A program made the translations under genes and the position numbers. A stretch of DNA of 64,000 bases from positions 124,001-188,000 of the forward strand of contig NZ_FXBA01000003.1 in the NCBI RefSeq assembly GCF_900177705.1, in the 5' to 3' direction. The number at the start of each line of letters is the position of its first letter. Positions within the stretch are counted from its first letter, which is position 1. A model generated the notes under the pieces. The model searched no databases. It saw only the letters and a list, made by a program, of their open reading frames with translations, and had not been told where the DNA came from. This DNA comes from Fibrobacter sp. UWB15 (GTDB taxonomy: Bacteria > Fibrobacterota > Fibrobacteria > Fibrobacterales > Fibrobacteraceae). Below, one piece after another: positions 8,224 to 17,222 of the stretch.

Positions 8224-10011
8224 ATGAAACGTACACATAACTGCGGCCAACTTCGCAAGGAAGATGTTGGCCAGACCGTAACACTCGCCGGTTGGGTGGA
8301 TCGCCGCCGCGACCATGGTGGTGTGATTTTCGTTGACCTCCGCGACAAGTATGGCAAGACCCAGATCGTTTTCAACCCGGACTACAACGCCGACGTGTTG
8401 AAGACCGCCGAACAGCTCCGTAACGAATACGTTATTTACGTGACTGGTAAGGTCTACGCCCGCGAAGAAGGCAACACCAACGAAAAGCTCGCCACGGGTG
8501 AAATCGAAGTCAAGGCTGACAAGCTCGAAATCCTGAACGCCGCCCTCACCTCTCCGCTCGCCATTAACGACCCGAACGAAGAATGCAAGGAAAACGACGA
8601 CCTCCGCCTGCAGTACCGCTACCTGGACCTCCGCCGTCCGTGGATCCAGAAGAAGCTCCTCCTCAAGAGCCGCTTCCTCAAGGCCGTGTACGACTTCTTC
8701 TATGCCAACGGTTTTGAAAACATCGAAACTCCGTGCCTTTGCAAGTCCACTCCGGAAGGCGCACGCGACTACCTCGTGCCGTCCCGCGTGAACCCGGGCA
8801 AGTTCTACGCCCTTCCGCAGTCTCCGCAGCAGTACAAGCAGCTCTTGATGATTGCCGGCATGGACCGCTACTTCCAGATTGCCAAGTGCTTCCGCGACGA
8901 AGACCTCCGCGCCGACCGTCAGCCGGAATTCACGCAGATCGACGTCGAAATGTCCTTTGTGAACCAGGACGAAGTCATGGAAATGTTCGACAAGTTCGTG
9001 ACCGAAGTTCTCGGTAAGGTTTGGAACTTCGAACCGCCGCGCCACATCCGCCGCATGAAGTGGGCAGAAGCCATGCTCAAGTACGGGAGCGACAAGCCGG
9101 ACCTCCGCTTCGACCTCGAAATTCACGACGTGTCCGAAATCGGTGCAAAGTCCAACTTTGGCGTGTTCAAGAACTGCGTTGCCGCCGGTGGCAAGATCCG
9201 CGGTATCGCTGCCAAGGGTTGCGTAGACTTCACTCGTAAGCAGATCGACGAACTCACCGCCTACGTGGGCAAATACGGTTCCAAGGGCCTCGTGTGGATG
9301 CGCGTCAAGGAAAATGACGAAGTGGAAACTCAGGTCGGCAAGTTCTTTACTACCGAACAACTTAACGAACTCCGCGACGCTGTTGGCGCTAAGTGCGGCG
9401 ACATGATGTTCTTCATCGCAGGCCCCGAAAAGGTTGCTGCAACCGCTATGGGTCAGCTCCGCTTGGAAGTTGCCCGTATCAAGGGTCTCCGCGATCCGAA
9501 GAAGCGTGAATTTGTGTGGATTACCGAATTCCCGATGTTCGAATACAGCGACACCGAAGGCCGCTACATGGCTATGCACCACCCGTTCACCAACCCGCTT
9601 CCGGAACACCTGGACATGATGCTCAGTGGCAACCTCAAGGATTGCAACGCTGAAGCTTATGACCTTGTTCTGAACGGCGTGGAAATCGGCGGTGGTTCTA
9701 TCCGTATTCACAACCCGGAAGTGCAGGAAAAGGTGTTCCGCTTGCTCGGTCTCTCCGAAGAACAGGTGAAGACCAAGTTCGGCTTCTTCGTCGACGCCTT
9801 CAAGTACGGCGCTCCTCCGCACGGCGGTCTCGCCTTCGGTCTCGACCGCGTTGTCGCTACCATGGAAGGTGAAGAATCTATCCGTGACTACATCGCGTTC
9901 CCGAAGAACACCAGTGCTTCTAGCCCGATGGACCAGTGCCCGAGCGAAGTGGACCTCCAGCAGCTGCAGGACATTCACATCTCCGTGCAGATGCCGAAGG
10001 CTGCGAAGTAG
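8224..10011 (+). CDS. aspS: Aspartyl-tRNA synthetase
   Basis: A 595-residue class II synthetase charging tRNA-Asp. It shows the N-terminal OB-fold anticodon domain (GQTVTLAGWVDRRRDHGGVI), motif 2 FRDEDLRADRQPEF from F223, a bacterial GAD insertion, and motif 3 GGLAFGLDR at 534-542. The start has AAGGA nine bases upstream and a TATCTTC box before that. Codon use is strongly biased to C-ending codons (CTC, CGC, AAG), as in the PFP gene, consistent with high expression. The stop codon is the TAG of an R1 repeat (GCG AAG TAG ACA...), so the repeat fuses directly to the end of the gene. Whether it is discriminating or also charges tRNA-Asn cannot be told from sequence alone; gatC elsewhere in the window leaves the indirect route possible. 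Confidence 0.96.
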   Translation: MKRTHNCGQLRKEDVGQTVTLAGWVDRRRDHGGVIFVDLRDKYGKTQIVFNPDYNADVLKTAEQLRNEYVIYVTGKVYAREEGNTNEKLATGEIEVKADKLEILNAALTSPLAINDPNEECKENDDLRLQYRYLDLRRPWIQKKLLLKSRFLKAVYDFFYANGFENIETPCLCKSTPEGARDYLVPSRVNPGKFYALPQSPQQYKQLLMIAGMDRYFQIAKCFRDEDLRADRQPEFTQIDVEMSFVNQDEVMEMFDKFVTEVLGKVWNFEPPRHIRRMKWAEAMLKYGSDKPDLRFDLEIHDVSEIGAKSNFGVFKNCVAAGGKIRGIAAKGCVDFTRKQIDELTAYVGKYGSKGLVWMRVKENDEVETQVGKFFTTEQLNELRDAVGAKCGDMMFFIAGPEKVAATAMGQLRLEVARIKGLRDPKKREFVWITEFPMFEYSDTEGRYMAMHHPFTNPLPEHLDMMLSGNLKDCNAEAYDLVLNGVEIGGGSIRIHNPEVQEKVFRLLGLSEEQVKTKFGFFVDAFKYGAPPHGGLAFGLDRVVATMEGEESIRDYIAFPKNTSASSPMDQCPSEVDLQQLQDIHISVQMPKAAK

Positions 10012-10036
10012 ACAGTAGGAAGTAGACAGTAGACAG
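10006..10036. repeat. R1 repeat copy overlapping the aspS stop
   Basis: The plus strand reads AAGTAGACAGTAGGAAGTAG then ACAGTAGACAG. The first AAGTAG supplies the last lysine and the stop codon of aspS. Confidence 0.65.
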
Positions 10037-10088
10037 GGTACTGTTGGCTGATTGCAAGAGAACTTCCTCTGACTGATATTACAGCAGT

Positions 10089-10115
10089 GCCCCGCAATTC
10101 GCGGGGCATTTTTTT
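10089..10115 (+). terminator. Rho-independent terminator after aspS
   Basis: Stem GCCCCGC / GCGGGGC with a 5-nt loop, followed by A and seven Ts. Confidence 0.85.
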
Positions 10116-10160
10116 GTATCTTAACCACAGACTCTTAACCCCCAATATGGAGAAATTCAA

Positions 10161-10892
10161 ATGAAACTTACTACTCGCGCTATTGCCGAAGCGATCGGCA
10201 CCTTCTGGCTTGTGTTTGGCGGCTGCGGTGCAGCTGTGCTCGCATGCGGCGTCCCGACCACCGGTATCGGTTACGTGGGCGTGTCGCTCGCGTTTGGCCT
10301 TACGGTGCTTACCATGGCCTACGCCATCGGTCACATTTCGGGCTGCCACCTGAACCCGGCTGTCACGCTCGGTCAGGTTGCCGGCGGCCGCTTCCCCGCT
10401 AAGGAAGCTCCGGCCTACATCGTGGCCCAGGTCATCGGCGGTATCATTGCGGCGGCCGTGCTCTACTGCATTGCCCAGCCCGACCTCACCAACGCAGGTA
10501 TCGGCGCATTCGCTACCAACGGCTGGTCCGATTCCCTCAAGGACGGCCTGAACGCCTTTGGCGGCAAGACCTCCGGCATGCTCTCCGCATTCCTCATTGA
10601 AACCGTGCTCACGGCTATTTTCCTGTTCGTGATCATGGGCGCTACCGACGGTCGCGCACCTGCAGGCTTTGCCCCGATCGCGATCGGCCTCTGCCTCACG
10701 CTCATCCACCTCATCTCAATCCCGGTGACCAACACGTCTGTGAACCCGGCCCGCTCTACCGCAATGGCTGTGTTCGTTGGCGGTGCTGCCATCAAGCAGC
10801 TCTGGCTATTCTGGGTAGCCCCGATTCTCGGTGGCGTAATCGGCGGTATCGCTTATAAGTGCATCGCCGAATGCAAGTGCTGCAAGAAGTAA
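10161..10892 (+). CDS. aqpZ: Aquaporin Z-type water channel
   Basis: A 243-residue MIP-family channel with six predicted membrane helices and both NPA boxes (65-67 in HLNPAVT, 195-197 in SVNPARS). The selectivity-filter residues characteristic of AqpZ rather than a glycerol facilitator are in place: His183, Thr192 and Arg198 in the segment [19 protein letters not shown], with the same spacing as H174/T183/R189 of E. coli AqpZ. The C-terminal tail is short and Cys-rich ([10 protein letters not shown]), which is unusual. It has its own terminator downstream and is probably monocistronic. Confidence 0.95.
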   Translation: MKLTTRAIAEAIGTFWLVFGGCGAAVLACGVPTTGIGYVGVSLAFGLTVLTMAYAIGHISGCHLNPAVTLGQVAGGRFPAKEAPAYIVAQVIGGIIAAAVLYCIAQPDLTNAGIGAFATNGWSDSLKDGLNAFGGKTSGMLSAFLIETVLTAIFLFVIMGATDGRAPAGFAPIAIGLCLTLIHLISIPVTNTSVNPARSTAMAVFVGGAAIKQLWLFWVAPILGGVIGGIAYKCIAECKCCKK

Positions 10893-10922
10893 TTTTTCGG
10901 CCTCTTTTTAAGCTGATTTTGA

Positions 10923-10956
10923 ATGTCCGGACACCCCGTCCGGGCATTTATTTTTT
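10923..10956 (+). terminator. Rho-independent terminator after aqpZ
   Basis: Stem ATGTCCGGAC / GTCCGGGCAT (one G-T pair), a 5-nt loop, then a T-rich run. Confidence 0.75.
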
Positions 10957-11000
10957 ACACATAATTAACGAAATTTTTCAAGAAATCCGTTTTTCGGAAC

Positions 11001-11017
11001 AATTCACCCCGTGAATT
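11001..11017. promoter_or_regulatory. Inverted repeat AATTCAC-ccc-GTGAATT upstream of the CotH lipoprotein
   Basis: Perfect 7-bp arms with a 3-nt spacer, 137 nt before the start codon; there is no U-tract, so an operator is more likely than a terminator. Confidence 0.4.
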
Positions 11018-11028
11018 TTTTAAACGTT

Positions 11029-11044
11029 TGTGATTTACATCAAA
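11029..11044. promoter_or_regulatory. CRP/FNR-like site TGTGAT-ttac-ATCAAA
   Basis: It resembles the TGTGA-N6-TCACA consensus with one half imperfect. It lies about 110 nt before the CotH lipoprotein start, upstream of a TACTTTAA box. Assignment to a CRP/FNR-type regulator is inference. Confidence 0.35.
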
Positions 11045-11153
11045 CAGCAACAAAAAACTGTAAAGAATGCATTAACAAACCCCTTTTTGAAATAAATCTT
11101 GTTACTTTAACCTACGGTGTTGAGGGTAAGTGGCCTTAGGCCAGGGACTTGTT

Positions 11154-13508
11154 ATGAATAAAAAAGTTGCATTTTTACCTTTCGCGGTCGCCGGGGCATT
11201 GTTTATCGGTTGTTCCGACAAGGCAGAAGAATCCAATCCTGTCACCAACCCCATTCTTGGTGAACAAACTCCGATTACAGACCCTTATATCGATCCTGTT
11301 ACTGGCGACTACGTTAATCCCAATACCGGCGAATCTATTCCGACTGTTCCCTATGTCGATCCTAACACAGGCGAAACCGTTCCCGCCATTCAAGTAACCG
11401 ACCCCAACACCGGCGTAATCGACACAATTCCAGTAGTCATCACCGATCCCAACCAGGGTAATTCCAATCCGGGCGTATCTAGCGCCTCGACGGATTCTGG
11501 CACAAATCCGACAGACCCAAATATTCCGAACCAGAATCCTATTATTCCGACTTCTTCGGCTGCTCAACCCGTATCATCGTCGAGCGGACTCAAGGAATAC
11601 GATGATAACCACAAGGCCAAGGAAACGTTCCTCCCGAAGGCTGGATTCTATTCCAACTTGACGATTGAACCGCCCACCCCGCAAAAGGGTGGCCAGATCA
11701 AGTGTACTTTTGACGGTTCCTTCCCCACCCAGAATTCTGAATCTATCACTCAGGCCAAGCAGATCACGCAAAACACCGTTGTCCGCTGTTCTGAATTCGT
11801 GAACGGTCAGGCGGCCGATACGACTACGCAGACATACTTTATCAACGAAAAGGTTTCGATGCCTGTGGTGGCCTTGACCGTGAATCACACCGACATGTTC
11901 GACTCTTCCAGGGGTCTTTACGCAACTGGTGACTTGAACGGAGGCGGCATGGGCGGCATGCCCGGCGGCATGAACTTTGGCGGAGGCAATGTTTCGGACA
12001 ACAACAACCCGAAATGCACCGAGCCCTGCCAACAGGCAAACTTCTGGAAAGACACCGAACTCCCCGTGCACGTGGAATACTTCGAAAAAGGAAGCTCCAC
12101 CACCGAAAAGACTTGGGAAATTGACGCAGGCATTTCGATTATCGGAAACTGGAGCCGCTACAAACCCAAGAAGAGTGTCGCCATCAAGATGGATAACGAC
12201 GATTACGGCGACAAGGTGCTCAAGTATTCATTCTTCAAGACTCGCCCCGAAGCAAAGAAGATGAAGAGCTTTAACCTCCGCAACAATGGTAACCGTTTCT
12301 GGACGGACTACTTTGGCGACCCGATGCTTGTAAGCCTGATGGAAGGCACCGAAGTAGATTACCAGCGTAGTTTGCAAGTGGTGGTATTCTACAACGGCGA
12401 ATACTTCGGCATTCACGACTTGCGCGAACGCCTGAACAGGAGCTTTGTAGAAACAAATTATGGCATTGATTCTAAATCCATTAACGTGGTCAAGAACTGC
12501 AGCAACGGAGACGACGGTTGCGTCAACGGATGGGCGCCCAGCGGCACCAATGGAGCCTCGAGCGCAGAATTTGGCCAGCTGACAAACATGATTACCAGCG
12601 GAAACTTCGCTGGAGAAAACAATCCGTCTTACGAAGAAGTCAAGCAAAAAATGAACGTGAGCAGTTTCGCCCAGTACATGATTGCCGAAATGTATATTCA
12701 TAACGGCGACTGGCCGAACAATAACATCCGCGCTTGGGGCAGCCCCGAAAAAGGAATCCCGTTCAAATTCATGATTTTCGACGTCGACCACGGCTACGGA
12801 TTCTCTCCTGGCATTACGGGATTCGATACCGAAAGCCACAACATGTTCCAGTGGGTACTGGGTAGCGCCACCATGGATAACGGTCAGGGAAATGGGCAAC
12901 CGGGCGGACAAGATCCCGGACAAGGTCAATGGCCCGGCATGGGCGGCGGCTGGGGTGGCGGCTTCGGCATGGGCGGCGCAAATACCACCATCGGAAACAT
13001 GCTCAAAAAACTTTTGGCCAATCCCGATTTCAAACGTTTGTTCATCAACCAGGGCTGCATTCTCCTAAACGACTACCTGACTTACGAAAAGGTCCAGAAG
13101 GCGGTGCAGACTATGGCTGCCATGATTCCGAGTTCCGAACAGCAACGCGACGAACAGCGCTGGCCACGCAATCAGTCGGCATTCAACTGGTCTCCCAGCG
13201 GTAGCGACCTCTTAAAATTCGCACAAAACCGCACGCAAACCTTTAGACAGGAATTGGGTAACTACTTCGGTCTCCAGGGCGAAGCAACCGTGAGCATTTC
13301 TGCAAGCGGAAACGGCTCTGTTCTTGTCGAAGGCATGAAGCTCCCGAGCAGCAATTACCAAGGCAAGTTCTTTACCGGGATGCAGATGCAGCTCCAAGCC
13401 ATTCCTTCGGCTGGCAGCGTATTTAGCGGATGGTCCGATGGCAACACCGCCAACCCGCGCCTGATTGACATCAGCGGCAATACGAACATAACGGCTCAGT
13501 TCAAGTAA
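11154..13508 (+). CDS. CotH-kinase family lipoprotein with InlB-type C-terminal repeat
   Basis: The chosen ATG (784 residues) follows AGGGA with 6-nt spacing and begins a lipoprotein signal ending in LFIGC; a GTG 24 nt upstream would bury the signal peptide. After the lipobox come Pro/Asn-rich degenerate repeats of the type DPVTGDYVNPNTG, then a chitobiase C-terminal-like domain (TFDGSFPT...), a CotH kinase-like domain (PVVALTVNH, KSFNLRNNGNRFW, EYFGIHDLRERLNRSF, MIFDVDHGYGF) interrupted by Gly/Met/Gln-rich linkers, and a C-terminal divergent InlB B-repeat (GNGSVLVEG ... FSGWSDGN). CotH of Bacillus is a spore-coat protein kinase; in fibre-degrading gut microbes CotH domains occur on surface or cellulosomal proteins. 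The substrate is unknown. It ends at a bidirectional terminator shared with the convergent FISUMP gene. Confidence 0.82.
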   Translation: MNKKVAFLPFAVAGALFIGCSDKAEESNPVTNPILGEQTPITDPYIDPVTGDYVNPNTGESIPTVPYVDPNTGETVPAIQVTDPNTGVIDTIPVVITDPNQGNSNPGVSSASTDSGTNPTDPNIPNQNPIIPTSSAAQPVSSSSGLKEYDDNHKAKETFLPKAGFYSNLTIEPPTPQKGGQIKCTFDGSFPTQNSESITQAKQITQNTVVRCSEFVNGQAADTTTQTYFINEKVSMPVVALTVNHTDMFDSSRGLYATGDLNGGGMGGMPGGMNFGGGNVSDNNNPKCTEPCQQANFWKDTELPVHVEYFEKGSSTTEKTWEIDAGISIIGNWSRYKPKKSVAIKMDNDDYGDKVLKYSFFKTRPEAKKMKSFNLRNNGNRFWTDYFGDPMLVSLMEGTEVDYQRSLQVVVFYNGEYFGIHDLRERLNRSFVETNYGIDSKSINVVKNCSNGDDGCVNGWAPSGTNGASSAEFGQLTNMITSGNFAGENNPSYEEVKQKMNVSSFAQYMIAEMYIHNGDWPNNNIRAWGSPEKGIPFKFMIFDVDHGYGFSPGITGFDTESHNMFQWVLGSATMDNGQGNGQPGGQDPGQGQWPGMGGGWGGGFGMGGANTTIGNMLKKLLANPDFKRLFINQGCILLNDYLTYEKVQKAVQTMAAMIPSSEQQRDEQRWPRNQSAFNWSPSGSDLLKFAQNRTQTFRQELGNYFGLQGEATVSISASGNGSVLVEGMKLPSSNYQGKFFTGMQMQLQAIPSAGSVFSGWSDGNTANPRLIDISGNTNITAQFK

Positions 13509-13532
13509 GCATTTCTCTTTTCATATGAACCA

Positions 13533-13565
13533 AAAGGTGGAAACACAACGTTTCCACCTTTTTTA
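13533..13565. terminator. Bidirectional terminator between the CotH and FISUMP genes
   Basis: Stem GGTGGAAAC / GTTTCCACC with loop ACAAC, flanked by AAAA and TTTTTT, so it works in both directions for the convergent genes. Confidence 0.85.
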
Positions 13566-13623
13566 TAATATCACGCTCTTGCTTCAATACAACAGAGCCG
13601 AGCAACCTTACAAAGTCTAACGA

Positions 13624-15234
13624 TTAGTAGTCCTTGACGCAACGGACGCTGAACGAATCATAGCTAGAAGAGGTCGTCTGCAAACCGAAACTTCCCATCC
13701 AGTCATATTCGTAGTAGAAATAATATTGAAATTCAGTACGCGTCGTATCGAGAGTAAACCTACGTTCAGGAACTTCAGGCAACGAATCGGCAGCCGTAGA
13801 ATCCGAAACAACCGTTGAATCGGCCACCACCAAGGAATCCGCCGTAGAATCCTCAGGCACAGCAACCACAATGGTTTCTTCCACAGGATCATCGATGTAA
13901 ACCGTATCGATTTTCAAGCGAACATAAAGGGAATCGTTTCTCACCCAAAAAGCAGCCTCGTTGAACGCGCTTCTCTCACGAGCACTTCTGTAAGTTGTCG
14001 TCAGCATGGTGAAGCCCGTCGAATTGGTCGGCGTCACCCTTGAAAGATCCCACATTCCGTCATTACCAAAGAAATCACCATTCTTTTCAGAAGCAGCCCT
14101 CAAGTCAAGCCATTCCTCTTTAGAAGGCAAATGCCATCCGTCCGGACATACGGAAGCTTTTTCGGAAGCATTATAAGAAAGTCCAATGTCAAAATACGAA
14201 AGAGTATCTTGATGAGAACTGGCATTGCATTTGAGGTAAGAATCGCAAAAGGCATCACCAACAGTATAGCGCATGTTTTCGGCCATCCAGAAATAGCTAC
14301 CGATTTTCAGATACCCGTAAACATTGCCGTCTCGCGGATCCGTAAAATAGCTGTATTCAAGAGAATCGTTAAAATAATTCTTGGCACCTCTCTGGATGTA
14401 CTGCCATACAGAATCGGCTAAACGCATTGCCTCTATATTCTTTTCTCGAACTGCCATAAAGGATTTTAAAGCCGAAACAGAGTCCAAAACGGCACCCTGA
14501 ACACAGCGGACATTCAATTTGCTTGTTTTACCCGAGAAATCAGCGACAAACGCATCATAATTTTCAACATTCACCGTATAAGAAACGGCATCGTAAGAAT
14601 TGGATCTGTAAGAATAGCCGTAATCCAAATTGATTCGAACACCGTTCGCCGGAGTACTCGTCCAGAACGTTTCGGTACTCTTCCAGCCGTCTTCAAGTTT
14701 TGCGCAAGGGAAAGTAGAATCGCACATCAGTAGCACATTGGACTTCAACACATCGAATTCCGCCATGACAGGCAAATGCCAACCCGGCGGACAGATACCA
14801 TCGTTATAAGAGGTATCGCTATAGTAACCGAAATTCATTGCGGCATCGTAAGTGTATGTCTGGCCCGAAGGTTCCTTAGCGGCAGGCGTTTCCTCTGAAT
14901 CGGCAATCGAAGCAACAGGCATAATGTCTCCGGACCAGCCGCTATAATCATTGGACGGAGCCTTCGCCAATTCAGGAATCCCTAGCGTATCGTAAAAGGC
15001 CAAGTTTTCAGCCATCCACACCTGATCGCCAATTTTTACCGTCTTATAAGTTTTCCCATCACGCGGGTCGACCATCGATCCCGTCTTGAAAAATTCACCT
15101 TTGCCACCAGAACGCCCCGAAGACGGATTATAGCCATCGTAATCGTCGGCATCGCTACTGCTACCGCCGCATGCAGTAAAAAGACTTGTCGCAAATGCCA
15201 TGGAAAGAGATAAAGCAAGAATGCTCTTTTTCAT
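13624..15234 (-). CDS. FISUMP-domain lipoprotein (two domains)
   Basis: A 536-residue exported lipoprotein (signal ending LFTAC, then a Gly/Ser/Asp-rich linker). Two FISUMP domains follow. Each begins with a DPRDGKTYKTVKIGDQVWMAENL-like box (about 52 and 295), has CPPGWHLP / CPDGWHLP in the middle and ends in a FSVRCVKD-type motif. A Val/Ser/Asp-rich insertion (DSTADSLVVADSTVV) interrupts the second domain near residue 460. FISUMP is a large Fibrobacter paralogous family related to formylglycine-enzyme/C-lectin-like folds; the function is not established, and surface display is inferred from the lipobox. The start has AGGTTAGGA upstream and a TATATTTG promoter box about 36 nt before the ATG. 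Confidence 0.85.
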   Translation of the reverse strand: MKKSILALSLSMAFATSLFTACGGSSSDADDYDGYNPSSGRSGGKGEFFKTGSMVDPRDGKTYKTVKIGDQVWMAENLAFYDTLGIPELAKAPSNDYSGWSGDIMPVASIADSEETPAAKEPSGQTYTYDAAMNFGYYSDTSYNDGICPPGWHLPVMAEFDVLKSNVLLMCDSTFPCAKLEDGWKSTETFWTSTPANGVRINLDYGYSYRSNSYDAVSYTVNVENYDAFVADFSGKTSKLNVRCVQGAVLDSVSALKSFMAVREKNIEAMRLADSVWQYIQRGAKNYFNDSLEYSYFTDPRDGNVYGYLKIGSYFWMAENMRYTVGDAFCDSYLKCNASSHQDTLSYFDIGLSYNASEKASVCPDGWHLPSKEEWLDLRAASEKNGDFFGNDGMWDLSRVTPTNSTGFTMLTTTYRSARERSAFNEAAFWVRNDSLYVRLKIDTVYIDDPVEETIVVAVPEDSTADSLVVADSTVVSDSTAADSLPEVPERRFTLDTTRTEFQYYFYYEYDWMGSFGLQTTSSSYDSFSVRCVKDY

Positions 15235-15395
15235 AATCCTAACCTCATATTTTATAATTCACATCAAATATAGATTTTCAATTTCAGTATTGGCGTGGAG
15301 TTCGCCTTTTACTATATTTACTCTCGTAATTTTTAACCCGAAAACCGATGTGTGTTGCAACATGCGAACCGTCGAAAAATCAAAAGGAAGATACA

Positions 15396-17060
15396 ATGGC
15401 TGACAATCTGTCCGTCCTCGGCAAGGCCCGCAAGGCCTACCAGCCGAAACTCCCCGCCGCTCTCCGCGACGGCGCTCTCAAGGTCTCTCTCAACAAGGGT
15501 AAGGCTACCGAATCTGTGCGCGACCAGGCCAAGATCAAGGCTCTGTTCCCGAACACCTACGGCGCTCCCTACATTTCCATGAAGAAGGCTACCAAGGCTC
15601 AAGCCGGTAAGGCCCTCAACGTGGGCGTGGTGCTCTCCGGTGGCCAGGCTCCTGGTGGACACAACGTGATTGCAGGTATCTTCGACGGTATCAAGAGCAT
15701 CAGCAAGAATTCCAAGCTCCTCGGCTTCCTCGGCGGTCCGTCTGGCCTCGAAAACGGCAAGTTCATCGTGATCAACGAAAAGATCATGGACTCCTACCGC
15801 AACACCGGTGGCTTCGACATCATCCAGTCCGGCCGTACCAAGCTCGAAACTGAAGAACAGTTCAAGAAGTGCATGGCTGTCGCCAAGGCTCAGAAGCTCG
15901 ACGCTATCGTGATTATCGGTGGTGACGACTCCAACACCAACGCTGCTGTTCTCGGTGAATACTTCCAGGCCAACGGCGCAAGCTGCGTGGTTTGCGGCTG
16001 CCCGAAGACCATCGACGGCGACCTCAAGAACGAATACATCGAAACCTCCTTCGGTTTCGACACTGCCGTCAAAACCTATTCCGAACTCATCGGCAACATC
16101 ATGCGCGATGCCAACTCCGCTCAGAAGTACTGGCACTTCATCAAGCTCATGGGCCGTAGCGCTTCTCACATTGCTCTCGAAGCCGCTCTCCAGACCCATC
16201 CGAACATCTGCTTGATCTCTGAAGAAGTCAAGGCCAAGAAGATGAAGCTCAAACAGGTCATCAAGTACGTTGCAGACATCGTCGCTGCCCGTGCTGCTGA
16301 CGGCAAGAACTTCGGCGTCTGCCTGATTCCGGAAGGCCTCCTCGAATTCATCCCGGATGTCGGCGTGCTCATTTCCGAACTCTCCGAAGCCCTCGCCCAC
16401 CACGAAAAGGAAGTCGAAGGCCTCGACACCGCCGCCAAGGTTGAAAAGCTCTGCAACTGGATTTCCAAGGCTTCTGCCGAAGTCCTCAAGAGCCTCCCCT
16501 CCACCACTCAGGGCCAGCTGATGCTCGACCGCGACAGCCACGGCAACGTGCAGGTTTCCCTCATCGAAACCGAAAAGCTCGTCATCGAAATGGTGAAGAA
16601 GGAACTCAAGAGCCGCAAGAACTTCAAGGGCAAGTTCTCCGCCCTCAACCACTTCTTCGGTTACGAAGGCCGCTGCGCCGCTCCGTCGAACTTCGACGCC
16701 GACTACTGCTACAGCCTCGGTTACACCGCTTCTGTGCTCGCCTTCAACAAGATGAACGGCTACATGAGCTCTGTGCGTGACCTCACGAAGGGTATCGAAA
16801 AGTGGACTGCCGGTGGCATTCCTATCACCATGATGATGAACATCGAACGTCGTCACGGTGCCGACAAGCCGGTGATTCAGAAGGCTCTCGTTGAACTCGA
16901 CGGTGCTCCGTTCAAGTTCTTCGCCAAGAACCGCGAAGTTTGGGCCAAGACTGAATCCTACACCTATCCGGGTCCGATCCAGTACTGGGGTCCGAGCGAA
17001 GTTTGCGACGTGACCAACTTTACGATTAAGCTGGAACGCGGCGCCATTAAAGTCAAATAA
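15396..17060 (+). CDS. pfp: Pyrophosphate-dependent 6-phosphofructokinase (long type)
   Basis: The internal ATG at 15396 is preferred because AAGGAAG lies just upstream; an upstream ATG at 15348 would encode an unrelated MCVATCEP leader. The 554-residue protein phosphorylates fructose 6-phosphate reversibly using PPi. The PPi-type signatures are present: GGDDS at 175-179 (ATP enzymes have GGDGS) and PKTIDGDL from 203, with Lys204 in the position diagnostic for PPi use. Length fits the long PFP clade. A TATATTTA box lies about 80 nt upstream, giving a long leader. Codon bias is extreme (AAG, CTC, CGC), indicating high expression as a main glycolytic enzyme. A strong terminator follows. Confidence 0.93.
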   Translation: MADNLSVLGKARKAYQPKLPAALRDGALKVSLNKGKATESVRDQAKIKALFPNTYGAPYISMKKATKAQAGKALNVGVVLSGGQAPGGHNVIAGIFDGIKSISKNSKLLGFLGGPSGLENGKFIVINEKIMDSYRNTGGFDIIQSGRTKLETEEQFKKCMAVAKAQKLDAIVIIGGDDSNTNAAVLGEYFQANGASCVVCGCPKTIDGDLKNEYIETSFGFDTAVKTYSELIGNIMRDANSAQKYWHFIKLMGRSASHIALEAALQTHPNICLISEEVKAKKMKLKQVIKYVADIVAARAADGKNFGVCLIPEGLLEFIPDVGVLISELSEALAHHEKEVEGLDTAAKVEKLCNWISKASAEVLKSLPSTTQGQLMLDRDSHGNVQVSLIETEKLVIEMVKKELKSRKNFKGKFSALNHFFGYEGRCAAPSNFDADYCYSLGYTASVLAFNKMNGYMSSVRDLTKGIEKWTAGGIPITMMMNIERRHGADKPVIQKALVELDGAPFKFFAKNREVWAKTESYTYPGPIQYWGPSEVCDVTNFTIKLERGAIKVK

Positions 17061-17115
17061 TTTAGACTTCGTCTAAAACTTAAGTCCCTCGCATTTTTGC
17101 GAGGGATATTTTTGT
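17061..17115 (+). terminator. Terminator after the PFP gene, preceded by a small hairpin
   Basis: TTTAGAC-ttc-GTCTAAA (17061-17077) immediately follows the stop; the main terminator is TCCCTCGC-attttt-GCGAGGGA (17085-17106) followed by TATTTTTG. Confidence 0.8.
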
Positions 17116-17174
17116 TTTTAACAATTATTAAAAATGGCGGACTTTCGCCCGCCACTTTCTAATTGTCTACTAAA

Positions 17175-17222
17175 GATCCTTCGACTTCACTTCGTTTCGC
17201 TCAGGATGACACTTTCGTGTCA
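17175..17222. repeat. R2 repeat copy with hairpin at the prfB 3' end
   Basis: GATCCTTCGACTTCACTTCG followed by TTTCGCTCAGGATGACAC (17175-17212), then the hairpin TGACAC-tttc-GTGTCA (17207-17222). The prfB TGA stop is inside the hairpin. Other copies are at 22457-22526 and 43923-43966. Confidence 0.65.

Noticed and set aside
8137-10128. 663-codon open frame antisense to aspS
   Set aside because: It is antisense to a highly conserved synthetase with strong codon bias; the peptide is His/Val/Glu-rich without recognisable domains.
15333-16856. 507-codon open frame antisense to the PFP gene
   Set aside because: It mirrors a highly expressed metabolic enzyme with conserved motifs and contains only a low-complexity Val/Glu/His peptide.
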